A stretch of 64,000 bases of DNA from Niastella yeongjuensis (GTDB taxonomy: Bacteria > Bacteroidota > Bacteroidia > Chitinophagales > Chitinophagaceae), in NCBI RefSeq assembly GCF_900110245.1, contig NZ_FOCZ01000001.1:744001-808000 (forward strand), written 5' to 3'. Under the pieces are notes generated by a model that saw only the letters and a program-made list of their open reading frames with translations, was not told where the DNA came from and ran no database searches. Made by a program: the position numbers and the translations under genes. Below, one piece after another: positions 18,412 through 27,725 of the stretch. Within the stretch, counting starts at the first letter, position 1; each line of letters starts with the position of its first letter.

Positions 18412-18696
18412 ATGATGAGCCTGACAGAAAAAATATTATTCCTTGCGGTTGGTTTTTTGATCATCATTTTTATTTCAGTGGGTTATCTGAATAAAACCGA
18501 TGCATTAAAAATGCTGAAAGAGAAATATGAAGCGGCGCTGGATGGCGACGATCGCGAAGCCGCCATTGCAGCCGGTCAGGCTTATTATCGCTCTTTACGC
18601 GGCGGCGAATTGACCATCGAAGATGAGCGGGCTATACTTAGAGAGGTAGCTCATCTTCCAGAACCGGATATTACTGAAGAAAGTGAGCAGGTATAA
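18412..18696 (+). CDS. Small single-pass membrane protein
   Basis: 94 residues. One transmembrane helix (about 6-25, 'KILFLAVGFLIIIFISVGYL') is followed by a charged, helical cytoplasmic or periplasmic tail with many Glu residues. Family not recognised. Two adjacent Met codons make the start ambiguous by one residue. It sits 30 bases after the M1 peptidase gene on the same strand, so it is probably in the same operon. Confidence 0.6.
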   Translation: MMSLTEKILFLAVGFLIIIFISVGYLNKTDALKMLKEKYEAALDGDDREAAIAAGQAYYRSLRGGELTIEDERAILREVAHLPEPDITEESEQV

Positions 18697-18716
18697 ATTA
18701 CAAATGTTACCAGTGC

Positions 18717-19514
18717 TTAAAGACTATCCGGGCTCAACTTTACACCACAGCCAACATAGGTTAGACCGTTGTACTTAGCTTCTACTTTATATTCATACCA
18801 GTTATCACTCATGCCATCGCTGCAAAACCGGGGCGTTATAATTATTTGCATATCGGCAGTACCGGCTTCTGTATTATAAATGTATTGGCCGTTTTGTTGT
18901 ATGGCTGCCACATAAGGGAATACAGCGGGCTGGGTACTATCTACCTGTAAAAAACTGATCTGTTTATCTTTATCGATTTCCATCAGCCAGAAAGGCTCAT
19001 TTCCCAGGGCAAAAAAATCGATACCTGCAGCTTTCTTTTCCATCCAGGTAATGTTCCCGGCCCCGATCATTTTACGACTGAGATAAGTATTTGAATAAAG
19101 CGATACCGGAGCACCCGTTAAACTCACTTCTTTCAGGCCTTTGTTGGTAACGGCAAAACGTTTTATCAGGTCATTGTTTATCAGCAGCTGCAATTGATCG
19201 TTAGTGGTTAACCACCGGCCTTCGGTTTCCTGAGGCGGCAGCTCCCTGCCGTTAAACTCATCTTTCAGGTGAAAGGTATGGTCGGCTAACAATAAAATTT
19301 GTCTGGTAATGCTGCTGCAATCATTACAGGGTATTGTTCCGGTATAATACCCCGTTATGAAGGTAGTAGGTGTATCTGATTCATCGGGATCAAAGTCCTT
19401 TGCTGAAAATTGGGTATCGATTATAGTAGTATCCGTTGGAGGCGGTACAAGTACTGTTGAAGGATTTTTGCAGGCTATTATAACCAGCATAATCAGGCCA
19501 AAACAAGATCTCAT
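18717..19514 (-). CDS. NlpE-like lipoprotein with GNEPFW domain
   Basis: 265 residues. A lipobox ends at Cys15 ('VIIAC'). The N-terminal half has an NlpE-like pattern ('GYYTGTIPCNDCSSITRQILLLAD', including the CxxC). The C-terminal half contains 'ALGNEPFWLMEIDKDKQISFL', typical of a COG3650-like domain. E. coli NlpE senses copper and surface stress, but transfer of that role to this protein is inference. Probably anchored in the outer membrane. Convergent with the small membrane protein gene. Confidence 0.75.
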   Translation of the reverse strand: MRSCFGLIMLVIIACKNPSTVLVPPPTDTTIIDTQFSAKDFDPDESDTPTTFITGYYTGTIPCNDCSSITRQILLLADHTFHLKDEFNGRELPPQETEGRWLTTNDQLQLLINNDLIKRFAVTNKGLKEVSLTGAPVSLYSNTYLSRKMIGAGNITWMEKKAAGIDFFALGNEPFWLMEIDKDKQISFLQVDSTQPAVFPYVAAIQQNGQYIYNTEAGTADMQIIITPRFCSDGMSDNWYEYKVEAKYNGLTYVGCGVKLSPDSL

Positions 19515-19652
19515 TGTTATTTCTTTCCAAAGGGATTTTTACCGGAAAGTGAAGGTTCTTCCTGCAAAGAATGGGCCGATATTGACTAAAACAAAGAAAA
19601 AAGGGTACGGATCTTCGTAATTTGCCCTTCGGTAAATAAGGACCCATCCTGC

Positions 19653-19904
19653 TTAGCTTGCTTTGCCTTTGTGTTCCCAAAATTCTTTAACAATCCTGCC
19701 ATCTGCCATTTGGCGGAGCCGCCGCGTAAAACGTTCTCCCTTTATGCAGCCGGTATTGTCTTTACGGCCAAGGACTAATACAATGGCATCCCCTTCCCTG
19801 TCGGTTTTAAATGCCAGATCGTAGTGATTGCAATGCGTTTCAATAAAAGAAGAAGGTTGGTACTTCTTGCGTAAAATTTTTAAAACAGGTTCTTCCAGCT
19901 CCAT
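19653..19904 (-). CDS. Hypothetical 83-residue protein
   Basis: Small soluble protein with several Cys and His residues and basic patches ('LRKKYQPSSFIETHCNHYDLAF', 'GERFTRRLRQMADGRIVKEFWEHKGKAS'). Family not recognised. The composition is that of a real protein and it has an ATG start and clean stop. It lies on the minus strand about 140 bases upstream of the NlpE-like gene. Confidence 0.55.
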   Translation of the reverse strand: MELEEPVLKILRKKYQPSSFIETHCNHYDLAFKTDREGDAIVLVLGRKDNTGCIKGERFTRRLRQMADGRIVKEFWEHKGKAS

Positions 19905-20598
19905 AGTTCTAAATTTTTAACGTGAGCAAATATTGATTTTAAATTTTCATAGCGTGTGAGGGCCTGCTTCAATGCCATGATGTTAAGCCTTATCTAAATG
20001 GTTCAGCATGTTTGGGGAAGAGGTTGCTATCTGTTTTATGCAAGTAAGAATGCGCTGCTACGCCGATCAGTCCAACAGTTACCTAGACACGTAATGTCGC
20101 CTTACTAAAATAGTTAAGCAATAGTTATTTAAAATTGTTAAAATAATAATGCCAATAGCCCAGCGCCCAAATATGCAGTCATTTTTTCGCACACATACAA
20201 AAACGTGGCATATGTTATACAAATAAGGGTGGATCAGCACGAATAAGGCGGGTAATTCAACAAGGCACACGTTGCCTTCAATACAATTTAAAGTTGGAGC
20301 ACGGAAGGTCGATTGCTTTAAAAATTATAGCGGGTATAAGTGTAACAGTAAATCTCAGGAGAGAACCATCTGTGGAAGGATGGCTAATGTCATACAGCTT
20401 TTTTAAAGTTACAACAATACAATTAAAAAAACACTTATCATATATTAAGTTTGGCCATAGCGTGCAACATTTTTTTCATAAATCAAATGGGTATATAGTA
20501 AGGGTTTCTTTACCAATATTATAATAAGCCAGAATAGTCAATCGTTATTTTTATTTTTTTAGTGTACACACATTAAAAAATACGTACTTTAATAATTC
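19905..20598. other. AT-rich intergenic region
   Basis: 694 bases between a minus-strand hypothetical and the FUSC gene. Two short frames (about 20079-20270 minus and 20294-20524 plus) lack recognisable composition or motifs and are not called. A small hairpin (6-bp stem) lies near 20260-20277. No clear TAnnTTTG box before the FUSC gene. Confidence 0.5.
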
Positions 20599-22830
20599 AT
20601 GGACTATCTGAAGAAGTATAAGAGCTTTTTATACAGTTATTACCTAAGCTCAGGCGTACGTATTACAGTAGGGGTGGTTTTGCCCGCACTTATTTTTAGT
20701 TATTTCGATATGCTGTCACAAGGGGTGGCCGTATCGCTGGGTGCTATGTGTGTAAGTGGTACCGATAACCCCGGACCCATACATCACCGGCGCAATGGCA
20801 TGCTTATATGCCTGTTGTTTTTAGTAATAGTGGCCTCTTTAACCAGCCTTACGGCTGCTTACCCGGTTTTACTGGGCATTCTTATCACGGCGTTTTGTTT
20901 TGTGCTCTCCATGATTGGGGTGTATGGCGCCCGCGCCATTGCCATTGGGGTTAATGCCTTGCTCATCATGGTTTTACAAATGTCGCACCCCAGCCAGGGA
21001 AAAGAGGTGATCATTCAGGCAGCGTATATTTTACTGGGCGGTTTATGGTATACCGGTTTAAGTTTATTACTTCACAAGTTTGCCCCTTACCGGCTGGGCC
21101 AACAGGCCCTGGGCGAATGTATGGCCGCAACTGCCAATTACATCCGTATTCGTGCCCACTTCTATGATAACGATGCCGATTTCGATAAGATCTACCGGCA
21201 AATGATCGAACAGCAGGCCATCGTTCATACCGAACAGGAGCTGGTTCGGGAACTGTTTTATAAAAGTCGCGACATCGTAAAAGAAACAACGAATACCGGC
21301 CGCACCCTGTTGATGCTTTTCAGAAGCCTGGTTGATCTATTTGAGCAGATCATAACCTCCTACCACGATGATTACAAAGACCTGCATGCCGCCTTTGAAG
21401 GAACTGAGCTCATGAGCCGGTATCGCCAGCTGATCATGCAGCTGGCCGCCGAACTCGATGACATCAGTATAGCTGTAAAAAGTGGCCGCCGGTCAAGGGA
21501 AACTACGGCCCTGGCCGATGCCATTAAAGAAACCCGCCGTTATTACATTGAACTGCGGAATACCAAAAGGACGCCCGAAACACTGGAGTATTATATTACC
21601 ATGCGGAATATTTTAAGCAATATCGAAGACATTGCCGACCGCATGCATACCCTCCATTTATATACAACCTACCAACAGAAAGTCGGTAATATCAATACCC
21701 CCGATGATTATGAGAAGTTTATAAACCGGCAGGATTTCAGCTTTAAAGTACTGATCGATAACCTCAGCATGCAGTCAAACTATTTCAGGCATGCATTGCG
21801 GGTTAGCCTGGCTACCCTGGCTGGCTATATAGCCTCCCTCTTTCTGAATGTGGGACACAGCTACTGGATATTGCTAACCATTATTGTGATCTTAAAACCC
21901 CAATACAGCCTTACAAAAAAACGAAATTTTGAACGGCTTTTCGGGACTATTGCCGGCGCCATTATTGGATTGGGCATTCTGTATTTTATAAAAGACAGAA
22001 CCGTTTTATTTGCGATCATGCTGGTATTGATGCTGGGTACTTACAGCCTGCTGCGTACCAATTATATGTTCGCCGTTATTTTTATGACGCCCTATGTGCT
22101 GTTGATCTTTCAACTACTATACGACATTCCATTAAAAAACGTACTTACCGACCGGCTTATAGACACCACTATTGGCTCCGTGATTGCCTTTATTGCCAAT
22201 CTGTTGATCGTTCCGCTTTGGGAGCGTGCACAGATCTCAAGCCTGATTGCAACGGCTATTGAAAAAAATACGGCCTGGTTTAAAACAGCGGTTACCAACT
22301 TTATGGGTAAACCGGTAACACCCATTGAATACCGCATCAGTAGAAAAGAGGCCTTTGTGGCGCTGGGTAACCTGTCAGATGCTTTTACCCGCATGCTGGG
22401 CGATCCTAAATGGCAACAAAAGAATATCAATATTATTCACCAGTTTGTGGTGTATAATCACCTGCTCACCTCACATATTGCCACGCTTTCGAATTTCGGT
22501 CAGCAGTTTGCTGTGGCCAACGTAACAAAGGATTTTGGATCGGTAGCCAATTATATTGAAACTGAGTTATGCGTTTCCTCTGCCATTCTTAAAGGCCAGG
22601 CAACCCAGGCCGAATCGGCCCGGGCACCGCAATGGCAAATGATCGATAAACGGGTGACCAATTTAATGATGAGCCGGCATAAAGAATTGCATCAGGGTTT
22701 AACAGATGCAGATACCGAAACCCGTAAATTATTGCTGGAGGTGAAATCTGTTACCGATGAGTTCAGGATCATTCATGATGTTACCGCTGATATTAAAAAA
22801 TCAAGTTTGCAACTGGCAGCTGCGGGTTGA
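20599..22830 (+). CDS. FUSC-family inner-membrane transporter (YccS-like)
   Basis: 743 residues. Two hydrophobic clusters (about 20-165 and 395-545) each contain several transmembrane helices. They are separated by a long soluble helical domain and followed by a C-terminal soluble domain. This is the YccS/YhfK/FUSC layout of aromatic acid or efflux-type exporters. The second cluster starts with 'HALRVSLATLAGYIASLFLNVGHSYWILLTIIVILKPQYSLTK', the fusaric-acid-resistance signature region. Single gene. The substrate is unknown. Confidence 0.88.
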   Translation: MDYLKKYKSFLYSYYLSSGVRITVGVVLPALIFSYFDMLSQGVAVSLGAMCVSGTDNPGPIHHRRNGMLICLLFLVIVASLTSLTAAYPVLLGILITAFCFVLSMIGVYGARAIAIGVNALLIMVLQMSHPSQGKEVIIQAAYILLGGLWYTGLSLLLHKFAPYRLGQQALGECMAATANYIRIRAHFYDNDADFDKIYRQMIEQQAIVHTEQELVRELFYKSRDIVKETTNTGRTLLMLFRSLVDLFEQIITSYHDDYKDLHAAFEGTELMSRYRQLIMQLAAELDDISIAVKSGRRSRETTALADAIKETRRYYIELRNTKRTPETLEYYITMRNILSNIEDIADRMHTLHLYTTYQQKVGNINTPDDYEKFINRQDFSFKVLIDNLSMQSNYFRHALRVSLATLAGYIASLFLNVGHSYWILLTIIVILKPQYSLTKKRNFERLFGTIAGAIIGLGILYFIKDRTVLFAIMLVLMLGTYSLLRTNYMFAVIFMTPYVLLIFQLLYDIPLKNVLTDRLIDTTIGSVIAFIANLLIVPLWERAQISSLIATAIEKNTAWFKTAVTNFMGKPVTPIEYRISRKEAFVALGNLSDAFTRMLGDPKWQQKNINIIHQFVVYNHLLTSHIATLSNFGQQFAVANVTKDFGSVANYIETELCVSSAILKGQATQAESARAPQWQMIDKRVTNLMMSRHKELHQGLTDADTETRKLLLEVKSVTDEFRIIHDVTADIKKSSLQLAAAG

Positions 22831-22926
22831 TTAATCCAACTCACGCTGCCTTTTCCACAATTCACACAGCTTAGTATCGCTGTTGCTTTTATCCCATGGT
22901 AGCTTTAGTTTCAAAAGCATATTACC

Positions 22927-24207
22927 ATGAAAAATTTTGCAGTGGCTACTTTGTTGGCCACATTTCCGTTTGTTGGTTCGGCCCAGTTGGGCGGACTGGT
23001 AAACAAAGTGAAGAACAAAGTAAACCAACGCGTTGATCAAAAAGTGGATGCTGCCATCGACAAAGGGTTGGATAAAGCAGAAGGAAAGCCCACCACAACA
23101 ACGGTTTCTTCCACACCAGCACCTGCCGGCAATACCATCGTGGCTGATGAACCGGTCGTAAAAAGTACTTCGAAGTTTGATTTCATCGCCGGTTCCACCA
23201 TCTTCTACTACGAAAACTTTGAACAGGAGGCCCTGGGTGAATTGCCTACCGGCTGGAACACCAATGGCACCGGTGAAATTACTACCCTTGATAAATACCC
23301 TGGTAAATGGCTGCGCGTACATCACCCATTCACCTATTTAACCGCCAATAAAGCCGAATTCAGTGAGAATTATACCATCGAATTCGATATCATTCTGCAG
23401 TTAAAAAACAATGGTTGGATGTACCCCCAGGTTTCTTTCGGCCTTTTTTCATCAGGCACCGAAACAAATACAGCCAATGACTTTTTAAAGGACTATGACA
23501 AATACGGCGCGGTAACAGCCTTGTTTAGTCCGGGTGAATTTAAAAGCTCAAAAGTGGTGTTGAAATCGTACGTAGATGGCAGAGGCTTTTTTACCGGTGA
23601 GCCCAAAACCATTCCCGAGCTGGAACAATGGTACGGACGCCCGGTACACATGGCCATTCAGGTACAGAAGGAACGGTTTCGCATGTGGGCAAACGAAGTA
23701 AAAATATTCGATATTCCCAAAGGCGTGCCGCTGAATTATGTAATGAACCAATTGCAAATACGAATTCACTCCACCAATTACAACGACAGTCAGTATGGTA
23801 TTTATATCAGCAATATTAAAATGGCCAAGGGGCTACCCGATACCCGGCATAAATTGATTGACGAAGGAAAATTCAGCACTACTTCTATTCTATTCGATGT
23901 AAACGCCGCCACGCTTAAACCGGAATCATACGGGACCATTAAGGAAGTTGCCGGTATTTTGAATGAATATAAAGAGGTACGTATAAAAATTACCGGTCAT
24001 ACCGATAGCGATGGCAACGATAAAGACAATCTGCAATTATCTCAGAAACGTGGCGAAGCCGTAAAAACAGCCCTGGTAAATGAATATGGAATTGACGGAT
24101 CGAGAATTGAAACAGATGGAAAAGGCGAAGCGGAACCAGTAGCAGACAACAAAACAAAGGAAGGAAAAGCAGCCAACAGAAGAATTGAAATGAAAGTGAT
24201 AAAGTAA
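22927..24207 (+). CDS. OmpA-family protein with C-terminal peptidoglycan-binding domain
   Basis: 426 residues with a signal peptide (1-18, ending GSAQ). The next 60 residues contain repeated 'NKVKNKVNQRVDQKVDAAIDKGLDK' helical motifs. The middle is a beta-rich lectin/concanavalin-like region (about 90-310, 'YYENFEQEALGELPTGW'). The last 110 residues are an OmpA_C domain ('ILFDVNAATLKPES', 'ITGHTDSDG', 'NLQLSQKRGEAVKTAL', 'RIETDGKGEAEP'), which binds peptidoglycan. Probably periplasmic or outer-membrane-associated. Single gene with strong terminator. Confidence 0.9.
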   Translation: MKNFAVATLLATFPFVGSAQLGGLVNKVKNKVNQRVDQKVDAAIDKGLDKAEGKPTTTTVSSTPAPAGNTIVADEPVVKSTSKFDFIAGSTIFYYENFEQEALGELPTGWNTNGTGEITTLDKYPGKWLRVHHPFTYLTANKAEFSENYTIEFDIILQLKNNGWMYPQVSFGLFSSGTETNTANDFLKDYDKYGAVTALFSPGEFKSSKVVLKSYVDGRGFFTGEPKTIPELEQWYGRPVHMAIQVQKERFRMWANEVKIFDIPKGVPLNYVMNQLQIRIHSTNYNDSQYGIYISNIKMAKGLPDTRHKLIDEGKFSTTSILFDVNAATLKPESYGTIKEVAGILNEYKEVRIKITGHTDSDGNDKDNLQLSQKRGEAVKTALVNEYGIDGSRIETDGKGEAEPVADNKTKEGKAANRRIEMKVIK

Positions 24208-24217
24208 GAAAACAATA

Positions 24218-24243
24218 AACCCTCCCGATAAATCGGGAGGGTT
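24218..24243 (+). terminator. Terminator after the OmpA-family gene
   Basis: 10-12-bp perfect stem (24218-24229 with 24232-24243), the inner bases probably open as the loop, followed by a short CCCCTTTT run. Confidence 0.75.
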
Positions 24244-24274
24244 CCCCTTTTCTCGCATGTGACTAATAACTGTC

Positions 24275-24394
24275 TTATACAACCACCAGGGTTTCGGCAG
24301 AATTGCCATTAGTTGTTGAACGCCCGGTAACTTCAAGCGCTTTTTTAAATGGGAAATGCGGGATACCCAGCTTTTCTATTTTCTCCAAATATTC
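24275..24394 (-). pseudogene. Possible 3' remnant of a lost gene
   Basis: A 39-codon stretch with stop on the minus strand reads EYLEKIEKLGIPHFPFKKA...NGNSAETLVVV. It has strongly protein-like composition but no start codon, and a stop codon directly precedes it in frame. A one-base shift just upstream gives 'SYLQGHKN'. It looks like the decayed C terminus of a gene. The source protein is not recognised. It could also be chance. Confidence 0.3.
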
Positions 24395-24582
24395 TTATGG
24401 CCCTGTAAATATGATACAAAGAAGAGCCTGCAGATAGCAGTGTTTGTATGAGTTGTTATTGATTTTGTATGAAATGCAGCCCGGGGTTTTCAACTGCTGC
24501 GATCCATTACCTGATTTCCCCGATTCAACAACCTTATCAACAATTCATCTGTCTAAATCCACATTTTAGCTGATCAAAAGTT

Positions 24583-24590
24583 TATATTTG
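24583..24590 (+). promoter_or_regulatory. -7 promoter element (TATATTTG)
   Basis: Exact TAnnTTTG match 17 bases before the GTG start of the large propeller sensor, which supports that GTG start. Confidence 0.55.
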
Positions 24591-24607
24591 ATAACTCATT
24601 ACTTTTT

Positions 24608-27600
24608 GTGCAACGAATACTCTTATTAGTTCTCACTTGTATAAGCTATCTGGTTTGTCTGTCGCAGGATGAAAGGCAGTATGCATTTGCGCATTATGGT
24701 ACCGATAAAGGATTGGCAGGGTACGACGTAAGAGCCGTTGTTCAGGATGATGCCGGTTATATGTGGGTTGGTACTTCCACCGGCCTGCAGCGTTTCGATG
24801 GTACGCGCTTTATTACTTTTTATAATCGAAAAAACGACTCCACCAGCATTCCCGAGAACAGCATCAACCAGCTTTTCCGTTGTAAAAAAAACAAACTGTG
24901 GTTACTCACAGGTTCCGGTCACGTAGGGGTCTTCGATACCAAATATTTCCGGTTCAAACCAGTAGCTATTCAACCCGCTAAAAAAAGCTCCTTATTAGCC
25001 GACAAAAAGTTTTTCACCGACAGTCATGGCAATATTTACTTACTCTGTTTCAAGAGCGAGTTATTGGTATATAATGAAAAAGACAACCGGTTCGTTTCCG
25101 CAGCCAGTCTGATGCCGCTCCCGCCCAACTGGTCAATCATTTCTTTTTGTGAAGAAAAGGCTAGCGGTAAATATTTCATTGGCACCGATTCCGGTATGGT
25201 GGTGTATAATTCCAACACACATAAACAGAGTTATTCAGGTCACAATGTGGAAAACGAATGGTTGATAGAACAATACGGACGCATCCCTTTCGTAGCACCG
25301 ATGTTGCTGGATTCAAAACGGCAGTTATGGTTCTTAACCTGGCCTCCTGCCGTTGGCGGCCCTTACTTCTTTTGTATTAACCTGCAAAGCAAAACAACCG
25401 TCTTAAAACAATACAGTTTTTTTCCTTTAATAAAAGAGTACTATGAGCCCAATGCCATGATGGAGCAAAAGAATGGCACGGTTTGGATAAAAGGGGGAAA
25501 TATCTTTGCCCGTTACCTCGATAAAGAGAACAAATTCCAGTTGGTACACAATGGGTACACCAACGACCAAAGTATCGCCTTCGAAACAGTTTGGGACCTG
25601 CAGGAAGACCGCGAAGAAAATCTGTGGGTGGCAACGAACAACAACGGTTTGTTCCGGTTCAACCCTTCGCAGGAATTCTTTTTAAATGTGCATCATTATA
25701 ACCGGGCGAAAAATACGCCCGGCGAAGGTTCCGCGCTCAGCTTTATTGAAGATAATGGCACCATATTAATGGGCGCCTGGGGCAATGGCATTTACCGGTA
25801 CGATTCTTCATTTAACAACATACCGGTAGGCATAAAAGGAATTGTTGAAAAGAATTCGGTGGTGGTTTGGCATATGCTGTCAGGCAATGATGGCCGCACT
25901 GTTTGGATGGGCACTCAGCCTGGCGGTTTATACAAATACGATCGCAAAAGCCGGTCTGCGCAATATTACGACGTTCCAGCCGTAGAAGGCTCCACCATCT
26001 GTCAGCTGGCAGAAGATAAGCAGGGCAATTTATGGCTGGGTACCAATTCCCGGGGTTTGTACAAATATTCCAAAACAGGGTCTGGTTACGATTTTACCCG
26101 GCATGTTGATAAAATAAACGCCGTTGATGCCCGTACCATCAATGCGCTTGATTATGATAAAAGCGGTCACCTGCTGGTGGCTACCAATACCAATGGCGTA
26201 TATGTTATTGATACCGGCAATAACCAGGTGCTTCATCATTTTTCAACTGATGGCCCCGCCAATCAACAGTTGCCCAATATAAAGGCCACTGCTATTTATA
26301 ATTATAACGATACTACCATTTTTATCGGCTGCGGCGGCATTAATATATACAATCCCGTTAAACAAACCATTCAACCCATTCGAATGGGCAATACCCGGCC
26401 CAGTGATGTGGCGGCTATTCAAAAAGACCGGAACGGGTACATCTGGATAACCCAAAGCACCGGTTTGTTACGGTTTAGCCTTAGCAAAAAAAATATAGTT
26501 ATTGTATTTGATCGCATCGATGGCATCATCAACGATCATTTTATTCCAGGTGCCTCAGCAAGTTTAGCTGATGGCCGGTTACTGTTTGGCAGCAGCAATC
26601 AGTTCGTTGTTTTCGATCCCCAGCATATTGACCTCACAGATTCATTGCCCGAAGTTTCCATAACCGGATTTAAAGTGCAGGATAAATCGCTGCTGGTTGA
26701 TTCATTGCGCAATTTGAAATTGATAGAACTGGAGCCCACTGAAAATAACATTACCATCGAGCTGTCGTCGCTCATGTACAATTCAACGTCTATTATAAAA
26801 TACAAACTGGACGGCATCGATAAAGACTGGATCCGCACCGATATCGCCAACCAGGCTGTATACCCTTATCTGCCACAGGGCACTTATACTTTTAAGGCAA
26901 TAACAGAAGACAGCGAAGGAACACCGGGAAAGAATACAACTACGCTTATCATAAAAGTAAAACCGCGTTATTGGCAAACCTGGTGGTTCTTTGGAATGAT
27001 CCTTTTTGCCTGCCTCGGCATTTTCCTTTGGTTTGATAAATTAAGGATGTTAAAAATAAAGGCTACGGAAAGTGTGCGTAACCGCATTGCGCATAGTCTT
27101 ACTGAAGACATGGGCAATTCGCTGAGCAGTATCAACATCACCAGTGAACTGGCAAAAACCACAATTGATACCGATACCGAACGCACCAAGGAATATATTA
27201 TCCAGATCAGCGACAGCAGCAACCGCATGGTACAGGCCATGTATGATATGGTGTGGAGCATTAACCCCGAGAACGATACCCTGCAACACACTGTTGACAG
27301 AATGAAAAACTATGCTGCTGAAATGGAAAGCATGTATACGCCGTCGATTATTTTCCAAATCGATGAACAGGCAAAAGACGTTCGGTTATCTATGGAAGCC
27401 CGCTATGAAATGCTGAGCATTTATAAAGAAGCAGTGAACAATGCAGCCCGCCATGCGCAGGCAAAATACATTGAAGTAAACCTGCGGTACAAAAGGCCTG
27501 CCCTCATCTTATGCATTCGCGATGATGGCAAAGGGTTCAATGTAGAATTAGTGGAACTGTCAAGAGGGCTCAGCGAAATGCGCCGCCGGGCCGCTACGAT

Positions 27601-27670
27601 CAATGCGAAACTGACTTTGAAATCGGAGATCAATACTGGTACATCAGTGAATCTTGTTATGTCGAAGTAA
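24608..27670 (+). CDS. Large beta-propeller sensor with degenerate histidine-kinase core
   Basis: 1020 residues, GTG start. It has a signal peptide (1-20). A long periplasmic part carries two-component-regulator propeller repeats ('YMWVGTSTGLQRFDG', 'NLWVATNNNGLFRFNP', 'TVWMGTQPGGLYKYD', 'NLWLGTNSRGLYKYS', 'YIWITQSTGLLRFS'). A Y_Y_Y domain follows (about 715-785, 'YKLDGIDKDWI...LPQGTYTFKA'), then one TM helix (about 790-812) and a cytoplasmic NarX/DesK-type (HisKA_3) dimerisation helix plus HATPase_c ('EAVNNAARHA', 'IRDDGKGFN'). At the usual 'LHD' phospho-acceptor position Thr832 replaces His ('AHSLTEDMG'; the codon is ACT). A His lies three residues earlier (829). The ATPase motifs are intact. 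It converges with a LytTR regulator/LytS kinase pair. Confidence 0.88.
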   Translation: MQRILLLVLTCISYLVCLSQDERQYAFAHYGTDKGLAGYDVRAVVQDDAGYMWVGTSTGLQRFDGTRFITFYNRKNDSTSIPENSINQLFRCKKNKLWLLTGSGHVGVFDTKYFRFKPVAIQPAKKSSLLADKKFFTDSHGNIYLLCFKSELLVYNEKDNRFVSAASLMPLPPNWSIISFCEEKASGKYFIGTDSGMVVYNSNTHKQSYSGHNVENEWLIEQYGRIPFVAPMLLDSKRQLWFLTWPPAVGGPYFFCINLQSKTTVLKQYSFFPLIKEYYEPNAMMEQKNGTVWIKGGNIFARYLDKENKFQLVHNGYTNDQSIAFETVWDLQEDREENLWVATNNNGLFRFNPSQEFFLNVHHYNRAKNTPGEGSALSFIEDNGTILMGAWGNGIYRYDSSFNNIPVGIKGIVEKNSVVVWHMLSGNDGRTVWMGTQPGGLYKYDRKSRSAQYYDVPAVEGSTICQLAEDKQGNLWLGTNSRGLYKYSKTGSGYDFTRHVDKINAVDARTINALDYDKSGHLLVATNTNGVYVIDTGNNQVLHHFSTDGPANQQLPNIKATAIYNYNDTTIFIGCGGINIYNPVKQTIQPIRMGNTRPSDVAAIQKDRNGYIWITQSTGLLRFSLSKKNIVIVFDRIDGIINDHFIPGASASLADGRLLFGSSNQFVVFDPQHIDLTDSLPEVSITGFKVQDKSLLVDSLRNLKLIELEPTENNITIELSSLMYNSTSIIKYKLDGIDKDWIRTDIANQAVYPYLPQGTYTFKAITEDSEGTPGKNTTTLIIKVKPRYWQTWWFFGMILFACLGIFLWFDKLRMLKIKATESVRNRIAHSLTEDMGNSLSSINITSELAKTTIDTDTERTKEYIIQISDSSNRMVQAMYDMVWSINPENDTLQHTVDRMKNYAAEMESMYTPSIIFQIDEQAKDVRLSMEARYEMLSIYKEAVNNAARHAQAKYIEVNLRYKRPALILCIRDDGKGFNVELVELSRGLSEMRRRAATINAKLTLKSEINTGTSVNLVMSK

Positions 27671-27685
27671 CATTGTGAAATATGT

Positions 27686-27725
27686 GTCAACCTGCTAACT
27701 TATCAACCAGTCAACTGGTTAACTT
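27686..27725. repeat. 8-bp iteron array (5 units)
   Basis: Five consecutive octamers (GTCAACCT, GCTAACTT, ATCAACCA, GTCAACTG, GTTAACTT) of the pattern [GA][TC][TC]AACNN, ending at the first base of the LytTR stop codon. The middle forms a small AACCAG/CTGGTT hairpin. Related arrays are at 32102, 37701 and 49999/50100. Confidence 0.65.

Noticed and set aside
20079-20524. Two short frames (minus 63 codons, plus 76 codons) before the FUSC gene
   Set aside because: AT-rich, no motifs, no promoter boxes; not distinguishable from chance.
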